Source: Dermatemys mawii (lineage: Eukaryota > Chordata > Testudines > Dermatemydidae). Taken from it: 64,000 bases of DNA. This document shows positions 23,628-34,962 of this stretch, piece after piece. Under the pieces are notes generated by a model. The model saw nothing but the letters and a program-made list of their open reading frames with translations. It had not been told where the DNA came from and did not search any database. Position 1 is the first letter of the stretch. Each line of letters opens with the position of its first letter. The position numbers and the translations under genes are program-made. The stretch spans positions 71,744,690 through 71,808,689 of the forward strand of contig ML677341.1 of NCBI GenBank assembly GCA_007922305.1. The letters are read 5' to 3'.

Positions 23628-23740
23628 GGATATGTCTAACCTGTCATTAAAAACCCACGGTTGGCCCATCTCAGCTGACTCAGGCTTGTGTGCCTTGGGC
23701 TAAAGGGCTGTTGAACTGTGGTGTGGACAAGAAAGCTCCC
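23628..23740. mobile_element. Half copy of the palindromic GTCTACACTG family
   Basis: GGGGATATGTCTAACCTGTCATTAAAAACCC, then GCTGACTCAGGCTTG, then GGGCTGTTGAACTGTGGTGTGGACA. These match the left half of the 6592-6860 element, which ends in the same GCAGTGTAGACA type of sequence. Confidence 0.55.
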
Positions 23741-24350
23741 AGGCTGATTGGGAAGGCAGCCACAGCTGGGGCCAGACCCAACTGGGAGGCAGCTGGCCCT
23801 TATAAAAGGTCTGCTGATTTAGGGCTCAGAGATAGTCTCCTCTAGCTGTGGAGAAAGACAGGCCTGGCTGCTGGGAAGCTTGACAGGGTATCTGGAGTGG
23901 AGCAGGGCTGGGGGTGGCAAGAGGAGCTGGGGAAACTGTGGCCTGGAAACCCCCAGGTTGCAGGGCCTAGGAGAGGGCTCAAAAATGGGTATTGGAGTTG
24001 CAGGGGGAAGCCCATGGGTAGGCAGAAGCAGCAGGCCAACCATCCTTGCTGGTGTTGAGTGGTAATTATACTGCAGTCTGCCCCAGTGAATGGGGGTAAG
24101 TGGTGACTGGCAGTTGCCTATACTGAGGCAAGGGGGGATGGGGGTGGGAGTGGGGGCTCCCCAGGGAGGGGAGACCCTGAGACTGTGGGGTATTGCAGGG
24201 GCACAACACCCTAGGGAAGAGGCCACTGGGGTCCAGGGAGGGACATGGGGCCAGAGACAAGTGGGGCACTGGCCTGCAGAGGGTGCTCCTAAATGACCTA
24301 ATTCCATGGAAGACCAGCAGGAGGTGCTGGAGCGTGAGTTGCTGCTTTGC
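23741..24350 (+). mobile_element. LTR-like or promoter-bearing retroelement segment
   Basis: A G-rich block with a TATA-like site CCTTATAAAAGGTC near 23800, followed by AGAGATAGTCTCC, long GGGG-rich tracts, and CAGCAGGAGGTGCTGGAGCGTGAG near the end. I recall blocks of this order as dispersed repeats in turtles and suspect an LTR, but ends, target duplication and polyadenylation site are not evident. Unique sequence is the alternative. Confidence 0.4.
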
Positions 24351-24479
24351 TACAGTCACCACATGTGGGCAGTCCCAGCTCCTGTATTATCTAGGTTCTG
24401 ACTTGGATTGGTCAGACTGTGCAGATGACCAAGTTAAGCCTCTGTTTAAAAACAGTGTTGAACATTAAGCTATGGCATC

Positions 24480-24605
24480 ATCTCTTTGATGCAGGGACCA
24501 TCTTTGTTCCATTTCTGTTTGTACAGCACCAAGCACAAGGGGGTTCTGCTCCATGGCTAGGGCTCTTAGGTGCTATGGGTGACACAGGTAACAATTATGA
24601 ATAAA
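24480..24605 (+). mobile_element. Retroposon 3' tail, copy 2
   Basis: GATGCAGGGACCATCTTTG, TTTGTACAGCACCAAGCACAAGG, GGCTCTTAGGTGCTATGG and AACAATTATGAATAA match the tail at 14338-14455 in order and spacing. Confidence 0.65.
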
Positions 24606-25189
24606 CCAACTTAAACTTGGAGTAATGCAGCAGTGAATGTGGACCTAGGTATGACCCACTCTTTAACTCAAGATAAACACAGTCTGGTACCAGCTACATT
24701 TAGATAGGTCAAACTATCTTGTTAATCAGTTTTGCTGGAGCTGCATTTGCTGTGTCTTTAAATATGGTTTTAGTCATGGTGTCATGGCAGAGAATTAGTC
24801 CACTCTTCTTTCTCTCAAAATCTCCACACTGTTTGGCCTAGTTGGTCGTCACCACCTCAAGCAAAACCCAGAAATGGAACAGCAGGTAATACTACCGATC
24901 AGGACTGAGGTGTGTTGATAGGGCTGTGTGAAGACCCACGACTGCAATAACAGCTAGTGCTGCAGGTGAATACTGAATTAAAGAATACCAGCAGAACTGG
25001 AGGGAGCAATCAGAGGAGGGTTGGCTAGGAGTTGTACTGGTTGCCATTAAAATGTCAGTATTTGCCTGCAGTTACCACATCTATATCAAACACTGCAATT
25101 TCTCCTATCCAATATTTAGAAGGGGAAAATAAGGATAGAAACTGTGTAGTAACTATTGACTAAAATAAGAATAAATAATAATTAATGGA
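24606..25189. other. No gene or recognised repeat
   Basis: About 580 bases, AT-leaning, with no recognisable element. Confidence 0.5.
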
Positions 25190-25355
25190 GAGACAAGGTG
25201 AGTGATATATCTTTTATTAAACCAGCTTCTGTTGGTGAGAGAAAGGCTGTGTGTGGCTCAAAAGCTTGTCTCTCACCAAGAGAAGTTGGTCCAATAAAAG
25301 ATATTACTTCACTCACCTTATCTTTAATATGCTGGTACCAACACTGCTACAACTA
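25190..25355. repeat. Hairpin repeat (internally deleted dispersed element)
   Basis: Arms of about 50 bases. AAGGTGAGTGATATATCTTTT and CTTCTGTTGGTGAGAGA (25195-25243) mirror TCTCTCACCAAGAGAAGTTGG and AAAAGATATTACTTCACTCACCTT (25270-25321). The loop is about 25 bases. The trailing TGCTGGTACCAACACTGCTACAACTACACTGCAT resembles in style the end at 36880-36917 (CAGACTAACACGGCTAC). I recall a longer dispersed repeat with these two ends; here the middle would be gone. Confidence 0.7.
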
Positions 25356-26245
25356 CACTGCATACAATAATAATACTTAACATTTATATAGCCCTTCATA
25401 TGTCCAAAATACCAATGAGTTAATGTGGATCTTTTAATGGTGAACACTGTGTGGAGGCACAGAATTAGAAGAGTGTGATGCAGGGCAGGAATAAGGCATA
25501 GCAGGAGAAGGGAGTTTCTTCACTATGAGCTTACTATGGATCCAAGTAACTTCAAAGCCAACTTAGTGGGCTGACCACGGATTCTCCTACTGCAGGGAAA
25601 TCTTCCCAACTGGCATAGGGTTGGGATAGCTGGCTGTATTCAACCTTCTTCCAGGCCCCGTAGAATGGAGGACATGTCCAGGAGGAAAAGAGCATGGTTA
25701 AGATCTCCAGCAACCCCTGACTGTTGGGACAGACTGAGTGGGGCAGGGGTGGGGCATTGTTGTAGGTGAGTGTAAGCTAGAGCAACCTCAGGGGTTCCTT
25801 AGTTTGTTCTGTGGGGTTGAACTGGGCTCCAGCCAGCCCCAGGATCAAGGGATATAAAGATATCAGACCTTTCCTTAGCCCCTGGACTGTCTGTCAGGCC
25901 TGAGGATTGAACCCTATGCCGATGATTTTCTCACATTTGTGAGTATTCACCCTCACCAAACTTACTTTAAAATCCAGGGCTGGTCATGCAGTGGGCAAGC
26001 CCACATCCAGTAGGGAATAGGACTCTGTGAGCAGCAGCTGACCCTGCAAGAGAAGCAGATGGGGGGCAGGAAGGGGGCAGTGTGCACAGGATGAAATGGG
26101 TGCATGTGAACTATATATCTGGATGTGCAGAGTAAGTGTGTACCTGGTTGTGCACAGGACATATGAGTCCAGTGATGGCTTTAGGGTTAAGGTGAACTTC
26201 AGGATGTGGCTGCACAGGGCTTTGAAAAGCCCCATACTGCATATC
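25356..26245. other. Unassigned, with a short MIR-like trace
   Basis: 25365-25440 (ACTTAACATTTATATAGCCCTTCATATG) looks like an antisense MIR/CORE-SINE tail. The rest shows nothing I can name. Confidence 0.45.
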
Positions 26246-26342
26246 TAGGGTTGCCAACTTTCTAATCGTAGAAAACCGAACACCTTTGCCCTGCTCCCTT
26301 CCTCAAGGCCCTGCCCTGCTCCTTCTATGAAGTTCCTCCCCG
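26246..26342 (+). mobile_element. TAGGGTTGCCAACTTTCTAAT repeat, cut by the gap
   Basis: TAGGGTTGCCAACTTTCTAA starts the segment, followed by a C-rich stretch with two CCCTGCTCC words. I recognise the start as that of a dispersed sauropsid repeat, possibly hAT-type. Its other end is hidden by unknown bases. Confidence 0.55.
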
Positions 26343-26742
26343 NNNNNNNNNNNNNNNNNNNNNNNNNNNNNNNNNNNNNNNNNNNNNNNNNNNNNNNNNN
26401 NNNNNNNNNNNNNNNNNNNNNNNNNNNNNNNNNNNNNNNNNNNNNNNNNNNNNNNNNNNNNNNNNNNNNNNNNNNNNNNNNNNNNNNNNNNNNNNNNNNN
26501 NNNNNNNNNNNNNNNNNNNNNNNNNNNNNNNNNNNNNNNNNNNNNNNNNNNNNNNNNNNNNNNNNNNNNNNNNNNNNNNNNNNNNNNNNNNNNNNNNNNN
26601 NNNNNNNNNNNNNNNNNNNNNNNNNNNNNNNNNNNNNNNNNNNNNNNNNNNNNNNNNNNNNNNNNNNNNNNNNNNNNNNNNNNNNNNNNNNNNNNNNNNN
26701 NNNNNNNNNNNNNNNNNNNNNNNNNNNNNNNNNNNNNNNNNN
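26343..26742. other. Assembly gap of 400 N
   Basis: A run of 400 undetermined bases. The apparent open frames across it on both strands are artefacts. The round length suggests an estimated gap size. Confidence 0.99.
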
Positions 26743-27080
26743 TTTATATTTGGACCTTGAAGAAGGGAGCTGTGTGGTCGCTGGTTTGAACAGGAGTGAA
26801 TTCAAGAGTCTCTGGTAGGCTAAAGCATGTCTCCTGCACACACACACACGTACGCGCACACACACATCCCTTCCCTTAGCGGACAGAATCCTACTGGTCC
26901 TCAGGAGTGGTGCTGTACTACAGTCAGGGTCACAGAGGAAAAAGTGGCCTGTTATTTATCTTGGGCCCATTAAACTTCACCCGGTGCTCAGCAGGGAACC
27001 AGTGGAGACAGCCGGCTGAATTATAGGGGCTGTGTGCTCCGGATAGCCCATGTAACTGAGGTACTAAGCCAGGCCCTGAC
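26743..27080. other. Microsatellite and possible LINE trace
   Basis: A CA/CG microsatellite is at 26838-26869. TTAAACTTCACCCGGTGCTCAGCAGGGAACCAGTGGAGACAG (26970-27010) resembles antisense LINE ORF2 sequence (L2/L3-like), so a minus-strand LINE scrap is possible. No gene is seen. Confidence 0.4.
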
Positions 27081-27780
27081 ATGTAACCCTACTGCCAGGT
27101 GGAGTCAGCAGCAACAAGGGTTGGGTTCAGTATCTAGAGGTTCCTTTTCAACAATACCACAAAGAACCGGCTGGAGCCCCCACCCAGTGACCTGGAACAA
27201 TTTCACAACACTCCCTGGGCATCACTTTGGGAAAACACTGCAACTAGGGTTCTTAAACATAAACCGCGAGCAAAAGACCCATCCCCAAGTAAATTGGGCC
27301 GTATTCTTTTCCCCTCAGGTTCTTAAGTCCAGCAACCCAAAAGTCCCTTTAACATGCCTGTCCCTTCTCTGCACCCCACTCACTGTTGCTGTCTTTGGCC
27401 AGTGCAGCCCCAGAGTTCAGAGGGTCATCCACAGAGTTCACCTCCTACCCTGGGTGGGAGGGCAAAGGAAGCACCTTACACTCTCTGCTGCTCAGACACT
27501 CGCTCATCACCCCAATGGCCGACTGCCGTGCCTCTCTGTGGGCTCTGCTCTGGCCCTCTCTGCCAGCCATCCTGCTGGCCGTGCCTCTCCGCCAGCTGCC
27601 CAGCTGGCAACTCACCAAGATGTCTTGAAGTCCCCTCACTTAACACGGATCTCAGTGATTTCAGCTGTTAGTGGGGGAGCCTCACTGCTGGTGCAGTCGC
27701 TTCCAGTAGAGACACTGTCCCAAAGTAGGTTTAATATTTAGTGATTTCAGCTATGCAGCATCTAACAAGACTCTTGACTG
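27081..27780 (-). mobile_element. Possible LTR or dispersed repeat
   Basis: The block from TGTAACCCTACTGCCAGGTGG to GCATCTAACAAGACTCTTGACTGGGCC is GC-rich and has the layout I associate with a sauropsid LTR read in antisense. A 235-codon open frame covers 27034-27741 on the plus strand, but it shows no domain, and a CpG-poor repeat can stay open by composition. No second copy is in the window, so this rests on recall. Confidence 0.35.
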
Positions 27781-28814
27781 GGCCAAAGCAGAATCAATAG
27801 CCTCAAGGTGAGGGCTAAGTAAAATAGATATATCTTACACTTCTGGTATCAGGCTCTGAGCTCCATTACACTAGCGTACAACTGAAGAAGCTCCCTTGAA
27901 GTCAGTGGAGTAGAGAAGCTGAGATCAGAATCTGTCCCATATGGCTGTTGTCACCTCTACTGATCTCAGAGTGACTTAGTAAAGAAATAAGTACCATTAA
28001 TCCCATTTTACAGATGTAGAAACTGAAGCACAGTGAGGTAAAGTGACTTCATATTCTCTATCCGCAGCTCTTGTAAGCAAGCTATCCTCTACACACAGGA
28101 CTAGACTGGAACCTATGATGCAGGCTCTGTATCCCATTCCCATCCTCAATTGTCCTGAACTATCCAGGCCCTCTCTGTTATAGACAGACCTATGAAGGAG
28201 GAGCTGCCCATTCTCTTCTTCCCTCCAGAGCTCCTTGCTGTACACTTTGAGCAGAAAGAATTATCTTTTCCTGGTACAGAAGCCCGTCCTGTGCTTCTTG
28301 CTGTGTGGCTTATCTTCTGCAATTAGCACTTCCCACCATATCTGATAGAAGAGAAGGGCTCAGCCGCTCCTGATTAATTGCAGAGTATTTGCTTTCTTTT
28401 GGACTTCTGTGGCCCAGAATTAATTAGTTTGTCCCTCTTATTCCTTTCATGGACCACAGAGTTCTTTCTGGTGTGATCATATATAATAGCAATGCTTGAA
28501 ATCCCCTGGGGAATGGTTGAGAGATGCCCTCAATGGGGCAGAAAGAAAACTGAAAGCTGGGAGATTACTAAGAGGTCAAACTCCCTACTGCTTCCCTGGA
28601 GTTTTAAAATACCTGCTATCATCTGACTGTAGCAGAAATCCATTCCCCTTTCCACTTGTGGTACTCACTTGTCCCAGACTTATTAGTGAGTAAATGGCCG
28701 AACAAAAGAAGACACTTTCCAACCTAAACCCAGAGATTTAGTATAGGCCCAAAGCAACACCACCGCACCTTCTGGAAAATTCAGAGCTTGAGAATGAGGG
28801 GGAAGAAATGATCT
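27781..28814. other. MIR-like trace and an AT-rich non-repeat block
   Basis: 27990-28060 (ATTTTACAGATGTAGAAACTGAAGCACAGTGAGG) is an antisense MIR-like core. 28300-28460 is repeat-free and contains GCAATTAGCAC, CTGATTAATTGCAG and GAATTAATTAG; homeodomain-type cores are frequent there. No gene is seen. Confidence 0.45.
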
Positions 28815-28980
28815 CATAGTCAAGGTATTAGACCAAGACTCGGGACACCTGGGTTCTTTTTCCAGCTCTGCCTGTCACTTAATCTCTCTTTACCTAAGTT
28901 TTCCATCTCTAAAATGGGGCAATAATATTTCCTTACCTCACAGAAATGCTGTTCAGAGAAATCCATAAAGTTAGACCCTG
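28815..28980 (+). mobile_element. MIR-like SINE
   Basis: Sense-strand MIR order: TAGACCAAGACTCGGGACACCTGGGTTC, CTGTCACTTAATCTCTCTTTACC, ATCTCTAAAATGGGGCAATAATA, then TACCTCACAGAAATGCTG. The tRNA-like head and core can both be followed. Confidence 0.7.
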
Positions 28981-29400
28981 AGCATCTGAGCAAGAACCAG
29001 CCAGCCACACACCTCCTCCCAGCCTGGTGGTGCATTGGAACCAATAACATAGGGCCGGATTCTGATCTTGATGACAGTGATGTAACTAAGGAGGAACTAA
29101 TGTAAAACCACTCTCCTCTCAGGGAGCTAAAAAATCAGACCTCTGATGTGAAAAGATCCTTCTCTCACTCTTTATCTAGTTAGTCCCCGCAGGCAAGTGC
29201 TGGATTAGAACCACTAACCTAGAGAGGAAAAGTGCAGTAACCTAAGCTCAGTAACTGTTCCTGCCTACCGTGGGAAAAAGCAGCAGCCCTGGGAGATGGT
29301 GGGGGTGAGAATTCCTTGTCTTTCCTTAGCTAAATTTACAGAGGGTTTGTATATAGCTTTATTTGTTTAGATTTATAAACAGACAAGAGGCACCTTACAC

Positions 29401-29431
<31 letters not shown>

Positions 29432-31025
29432 TATTTGATCTTTACAGTCTAAAATCTTTTCATCACTTGACTCCTCCACTCTTCCCAACTGGGAATGTGC
29501 AGGGGGCAGTGGGAGGGAGCTGAGTGCTACACAGCCAGACGTCCTGCTCTCCGAAGGGACCCCTCACTCCCATTTCACATCTGAACAATTCCCCCAGCCA
29601 TGCCAGCTTTATTCGTCCACCTTGAATATTAATGATGTATGGGTGCCCTGAGGCGCCTGTCATCATTTTGCATAAAAATAATAAATAAATAAAATGAACC
29701 ATGCAGAAGGCAAAAGCTCCCTTTGGCAGGAGTGTAAATAAGCAGCCGCTGAGGACTGAATCTGCACACAGGAGTGGCAGCCCCTCCCCCCCACCTCCTT
29801 GCTCTGCCCTCCTCCTCCTTCTCTCACGGCTTCCAGCTCAGCTTGTTCCGCATCATGGATTTCTCTGAACTTGATATTCAGCCAGTGTGTGACCGGAGTG
29901 CAGCCATGCACCAGAAGTGTGTGTATGGATCGTGTGCGTGCTGCGCGAGAAGGGGTCAGGGTCTGGCCACATATAGAATAGACTGTGAAAAATGAGTATA
30001 TCGGATATCTGCGCCTCAGCTCTTTCCCTCCCTCACACACTTTATCCTCCTTAAAAGCCCACTTACATCCCTCTCACCCCACATGGCAATATTTCCATAG
30101 GGATCGAGGATGCTTTACCTGAATCATAGGCACTGAAGGAGGAAGGAAGGACAGGAGCCAGGGAAGAGAAACATTTGCAGAATTATATACGTCAGTTCAG
30201 AACATGTGTCAAGATGTGCTGCCCAGCAAGAGGAACTCAGGGCCAGAGGCATTCCTGACTCAGCACAAGAGGAAGCCATTTCTCCAACCCTTCCCCAAGA
30301 TTAGAGGGCAGAATCATTGACTCAAAGGAGGAGCATTTCTCTCAGCCATTTTTCTGAGAGCTACTGAGGAATTTTTATGCCTAAACAGGATCATTTTCTT
30401 AATCTAGCACCCAGGTGGTGGTGGTGTGTTTTCCTGGCCCAGCATTGAGGAACATGTGTCTGGAGGAGAGATGAAAGAGGGTGCAAAGCCAGCTGACTGG
30501 AAGGTGACAATTCTGCTTTGTGGCAACTTTTGAGGTTTCAAAATTTGTTTTGTGTCACATAGAACAACAACAGAACCTTTCCACGGCAACAGAATTGTGT
30601 CAGAATGTCCATTTTTGAATCAAAGGATGCATTTTCCAGTGGAGTGGCGGTCAGGGCTCATCCTGGCCTCTAAGAGCCCCAGGTTCAAGTCTCTTATTTT
30701 GACACAGTGTTTTTTCATCTGTGACATGTTTCAGCCGCAACAAAATGTTCTGAATACCTCTGAGAACTAATAATAGTTGAGGGAGGGTCCCCTGGATGTA
30801 GCTTGGTGGGCAATCAGGGGGCATTGCTTTCCAAACTGCAGTTCCCCCCCACACACACACGTGGACCTCCCCAAACATAGAAATAAAGCTATGCATATGG
30901 AGCGTCTCCTTTACCTCACCGCATAGTTTCCTTGGCTTCTTATGGCTGCCGCACATGAGTTCTGTACCCCGATGCAACATATCATCTGCTCCCTGTAGCA
31001 CCCCAACAGTTGTAGAGCACCGCAC
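28981..31025. other. No gene; microsatellite and AT-rich block
   Basis: A (CT)n(CA)n microsatellite lies at 29401-29431. 29575-29700 contains TTGAATATTAATGATG and a run of AATAAATAAATAAA in an otherwise repeat-free setting, and is a weak candidate for conserved non-coding DNA. No gene or repeat is named in the rest. Confidence 0.45.
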
Positions 31026-31115
31026 TGGGCCAGATCCTCAGCTGGAATAAATCAGCAAAGAATCAGTGATTTTGATGGCGTCATGTTCACTTACACCCAC
31101 TGAGGAAATGGCCCA
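31026..31115. repeat. Small palindromic repeat
   Basis: TGGGCCAGATCCTCAGCTGG at the left mirrors CCCACTGAGGAAATGGCCCA at the right over about 30 bases, with a GATTTTGATGGCG centre. This CCAGATCCTCAGCTGG motif is familiar from reptile interspersed repeats. Confidence 0.6.
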
Positions 31116-32929
31116 TTTTTATCTTGTATAATTAGAGGGCAAGGTCATATGAGCAGCCTAGAAGTGAGGTGATAAGATTGTTAAATTGAGAAGTCCTCTA
31201 TCTGAGTGCCTAAAATAGGAACAACACACACACACAAATAAAAGGTCATCCAGGGGTTAACTCTGCAATAAGCCATAGATATATTAAAGGTGGCTTTCCA
31301 AGCGGTGACTTGAAATCTGAATAATAGCAAAAGGGGAGATATATAACTTACTGGATTTGGATGAGATGTAAAGTCAGGGGTCTGCCCATGCCGAATCATT
31401 CAAAGAAAGATTTTCAGAATTTAAGACCTGAGATGCACCAGCTTTTGTATGCAATTACAGAACTCCTTATGTAAATCAGGCATTTTGCACTTGCAAACAG
31501 GTATTCATTTAGCTTCATCTTTATGCACAACTGCACTCATTACATGCATAAAGCAGGTGTGCAATTTTCACATACCAAAGCCACACATGGACCTCAATCT
31601 TCAAATTCCTGAAAAATCAAACTCTAGATATTCCATGGCAGGCATTTTTCACAAGATTAGAGGTGTTAGCTCAGTGTCTGGTTAAATTCCAATTTGTAAT
31701 TACATTCCACCTACCTAAAATTCTCCCCAACAATTTCAATTAGAAGTATTATTCTTCACTTCCTGTTTTATACAGCTGTACCAGGTTTTCATGCATTTTC
31801 AGCCAGTGGTCACGACCTACCCCAGAGGTAGCTGCATTTTCAGCTGTGGTTGAATGACTGCTGTACATGCTGTCTGTGAAGCAGTTACAGATCCTTCAGG
31901 AAGATAGGTGCTAGAGCTGTCAGTCATTTTCATTAACATAAATAAGATCCATTTCATTTTAGTCACTTTAAATCATTGAGTCATTTATTGATTTCTCAAT
32001 AATTTATGTGCTTTATATCTTGGCTGGAAACACATCAGCATGACTGTTTGCAATGAGAAATGGGCATAGTACAGAGATAGATGGGTGCTACTGTTATTGA
32101 GGCATCAATGTTTCTAGCTCTGATCGCAGTGTAAAACAACAGTTCAGGGGCACAGGGGCATTACAGCTACACATTTTTCTAAAATCTTCAGTGCATGAAC
32201 TGCATAGAATGTATTATCTTGTATTGCTAGTTATATGCTGTGTAATCACAGGGCCAGACTGTGTTGCCATTACTTGCACTGACTAGTACCTTACTGCACA
32301 AGCAGTTCTATCTCCAGTACACCTGCACCTGCTTGTGGTGTAAGCATAAACAAAGGTATCAAAATATGGGCCATAAAGCATGCACGTAACTGAGGAGGAT
32401 GACGGATAGGTGCAAAGGAGGCCCCAGCAGGATCATAGAAAGGACTATACAAACAGAACATGCAACTCCCTGAGGGATGAGCTAGCAGCACCCCTCAAAA
32501 GGGAGGCCCCTTTGGGTCAGTGGCAGACACAGGGGCTTAGCATGGTGTTTGCTATGCAAGGGGTACAGTATGAGTTTTAGCAAGTGGGGAGCAGCCAGCT
32601 GTGGGGAGGGAAAGGTTTTCTAATCCAACAGCACCTGGAGCTACACTGAGTCCTTCTGGTTTTTCTTGCACTGCGAGTCTGTGGCACGCTCACTCACACA
32701 CGCTGATCCAAGTGTGGTCATGAATTTTTCATCAGTGAGGAGAAAGAGAGCAAGGAAAACACAGCACAGCACCAACGGAGCGTGCCCCCAAGCCCTCCGA
32801 GAACCACAATGGCATTTTTCTTTCTTATAACTCTCACCTCCCTGGCAGCTCACCATTGGCAGTGAAGGATCCTTAAAGAGAGGATTTATAAAGAGCAGGA
32901 GTAAAAAAATCTAAAGTTGAAATGAGTTT
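31116..32929. other. No gene or recognised repeat
   Basis: About 1.8 kb of AT-leaning sequence; a short CA run lies near 31225. Nothing else is seen. Confidence 0.5.
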
Positions 32930-33135
32930 TTCTTTGCCTCCCCCTTGTCCTCTTCACCACCCACTATTCTTTCCCTCTCCTTTCTGTTTCTTTCCAACAT
33001 ACTCTCCATCACTTCTCCCCTCTTCCTCTCTTTCTCTTTCTCCCCCGTCCCCCAATCTCTGGAACGCAGTCTCACCCATAATCTCTGACACCTCTTTCTT
33101 TCCCTCCCCCTCTCAACATTTTCTAGCTTCTCCCT
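32930..33135. repeat. Pyrimidine-rich tract
   Basis: About 200 bases dominated by C and T on the plus strand (CTTCCTCTCTTTCTCTTTC and similar), with a short mixed island near 33055-33090. It is low-complexity; the open frame through it is compositional. Confidence 0.8.
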
Positions 33136-34962
33136 CCCAACCCTCTCTGCTCACGTGCGGATACTAGTCACTCGTTGGACCAGGCAAGGAGCTGGCTTCC
33201 TTAAGTTCTGCTTCTAAACAGGCTGAGGTTTTTAAGTGTCAGGTTTGAGGGATTTCAGCTCCACTGCTCTGCCATCCACTTTACATGTCATCAGAACCTC
33301 TGAAGGTGCAAAGTGGGAGCCTGGGAACAGCTCCTCACAGCAGCACCAACATGGCGGGTCTGATTCTACTTTCTCACCAGTTTTATGTGAATGCATCTCC
33401 ACTGAGTTCAACAGAGTTACAGTTGGTTTACTCCAGTCTTTGGGAGACCAGAATCAGGCCCTGCATCTCGTAATGTGGGAGAGATGGAGGGGAAAAAATC
33501 TGACTCGGCCATCCGATGACGACCACATGGGCCAGAACTGAATAGCCACATTACCCTGCTATTCAGGGTAAAATAGCAGGGAAAATAAAATCTTGCACAT
33601 TCTCTGGTATTTAAAAAAAATAAAATCAAGCTCTGCCAGCTCTAGGCCATGGTCCCTCACAGCCTCCTGCACAGGGAGCATGTCAGGATTGTGACTGGAT
33701 CACCCCTGCTCTGCAGCTAGTTTCAGCTGCAGCAACAGCATCTAGTGGCTGAGAGCAATCCGAATGCACGTTAGAGCTGCCCTGAGGCTGATCTAACTTA
33801 CACCAGGGGCTGACTAGGCCCTGGCCATCCACAGAATACAGATAGGCACAAAGGAGGCATAAAACCTCTTTTCGCACCTACTCTTGAGCTCAGTGTAACA
33901 TGATTGAAATGGAGAATCAAGCCTTTAGGCTGGAATTGTTGGCTGTCTGTTGCTGAAGTGGCAACCAGGGACATTAATGATCTCTGCTCAAGCCCTGTAG
34001 CATTCAAAGGTAAAAATACCTTCATCTGGAACATTATAACTTTGATTTATTTTTAACACTTCTAGTCACTACAGTCCAAGTTATTTTAACTGGCTCTTGG
34101 TGTTTTTAAAAAGGATTTTACAGGTACGTACGCAGGTAGATTCACAAATGTGTGCACAGAGCAATTTGTATGTACGCAGAGAGGTAGGTATCCTGGTAAA
34201 TGTTAAACAGGCAGGTTTTGGATGACAGAAGCCATCTGATATACTGACAATTGGTGCAGTGTTCCTATTCAATTCAGGTAGGGATCAATGTGATTGATAA
34301 ATTCCAAGGCTACCAGGGATCATTGTGATAGGCCACAGAACTTCTGGATTAAAATGTGGCTATATACATGAATATAACATCATCAGTTTACAAAGTTCCC
34401 GTATAAAGTGCTGCACTTCCTGTGAACATTTGCTTTATATTACCACAGGATATTTATGTGCTGTGTGAATAGCCTCTAACCAATTTCTTCTCGGTGTAAA
34501 CTGGTGGCAGTGAGTCAGTACTGCAGTAAGGAAGCCATTTTACTAGGTACATACAATTATACTTGTGTTGCAAACAGTTTCTCTACCCAGTTTACAAATC
34601 ATAGCTCTGCAGATACCAAGGCTGGAGGAGGGAAGGGCCTAAGTATGAATTACATGTTGCAAAAAAAATTATGAAGTCATCAAACATTTATCTACATACA
34701 TACATACAAAGTCATGAATGATGTAATTGCAATTCAAAGATCCAATGATTTTGTTCTCAGTGCTCAAGAGGGACAGAGCTGTTGAGTCATGGTGGATCGG
34801 AGGACATTTTTGACCCTTGTTAGAAGAGAGAAGAAACATTCTCCACTGCAGTTAGTGATCGTTAGTGACAAATGCAGCCATAATGCAGTTTCAATGTATG
34901 GGAAACATTCTATCACATTTGATTCAGTGATAACTCGGTACATCCCATTAGATTTGCTTTCG
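33136..34962. other. No gene or recognised repeat
   Basis: About 1.8 kb. 33395-33460 carries a CTCCACTGAGTTCAACAGAGTTAC...CCAGAATCAGGCCC segment common in reptile repeats. CATACATACATAC lies near 34696. No gene is seen. Confidence 0.5.

Noticed and set aside
26245..26865. Open frames of 163-206 codons across the gap
   Set aside because: Most codons are undetermined bases; the frames are open only because N codons cannot be stops.
27034..27741. Longest gap-free open frame, 235 codons on the plus strand
   Set aside because: No domain, low-complexity Ser/Pro/Leu/Ala composition, overlapping open frames in the other two plus frames, and the sequence looks like a dispersed repeat.
32922..33167. 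81-codon Ser/Pro-rich frame
   Set aside because: It is a translation of the pyrimidine-rich tract.
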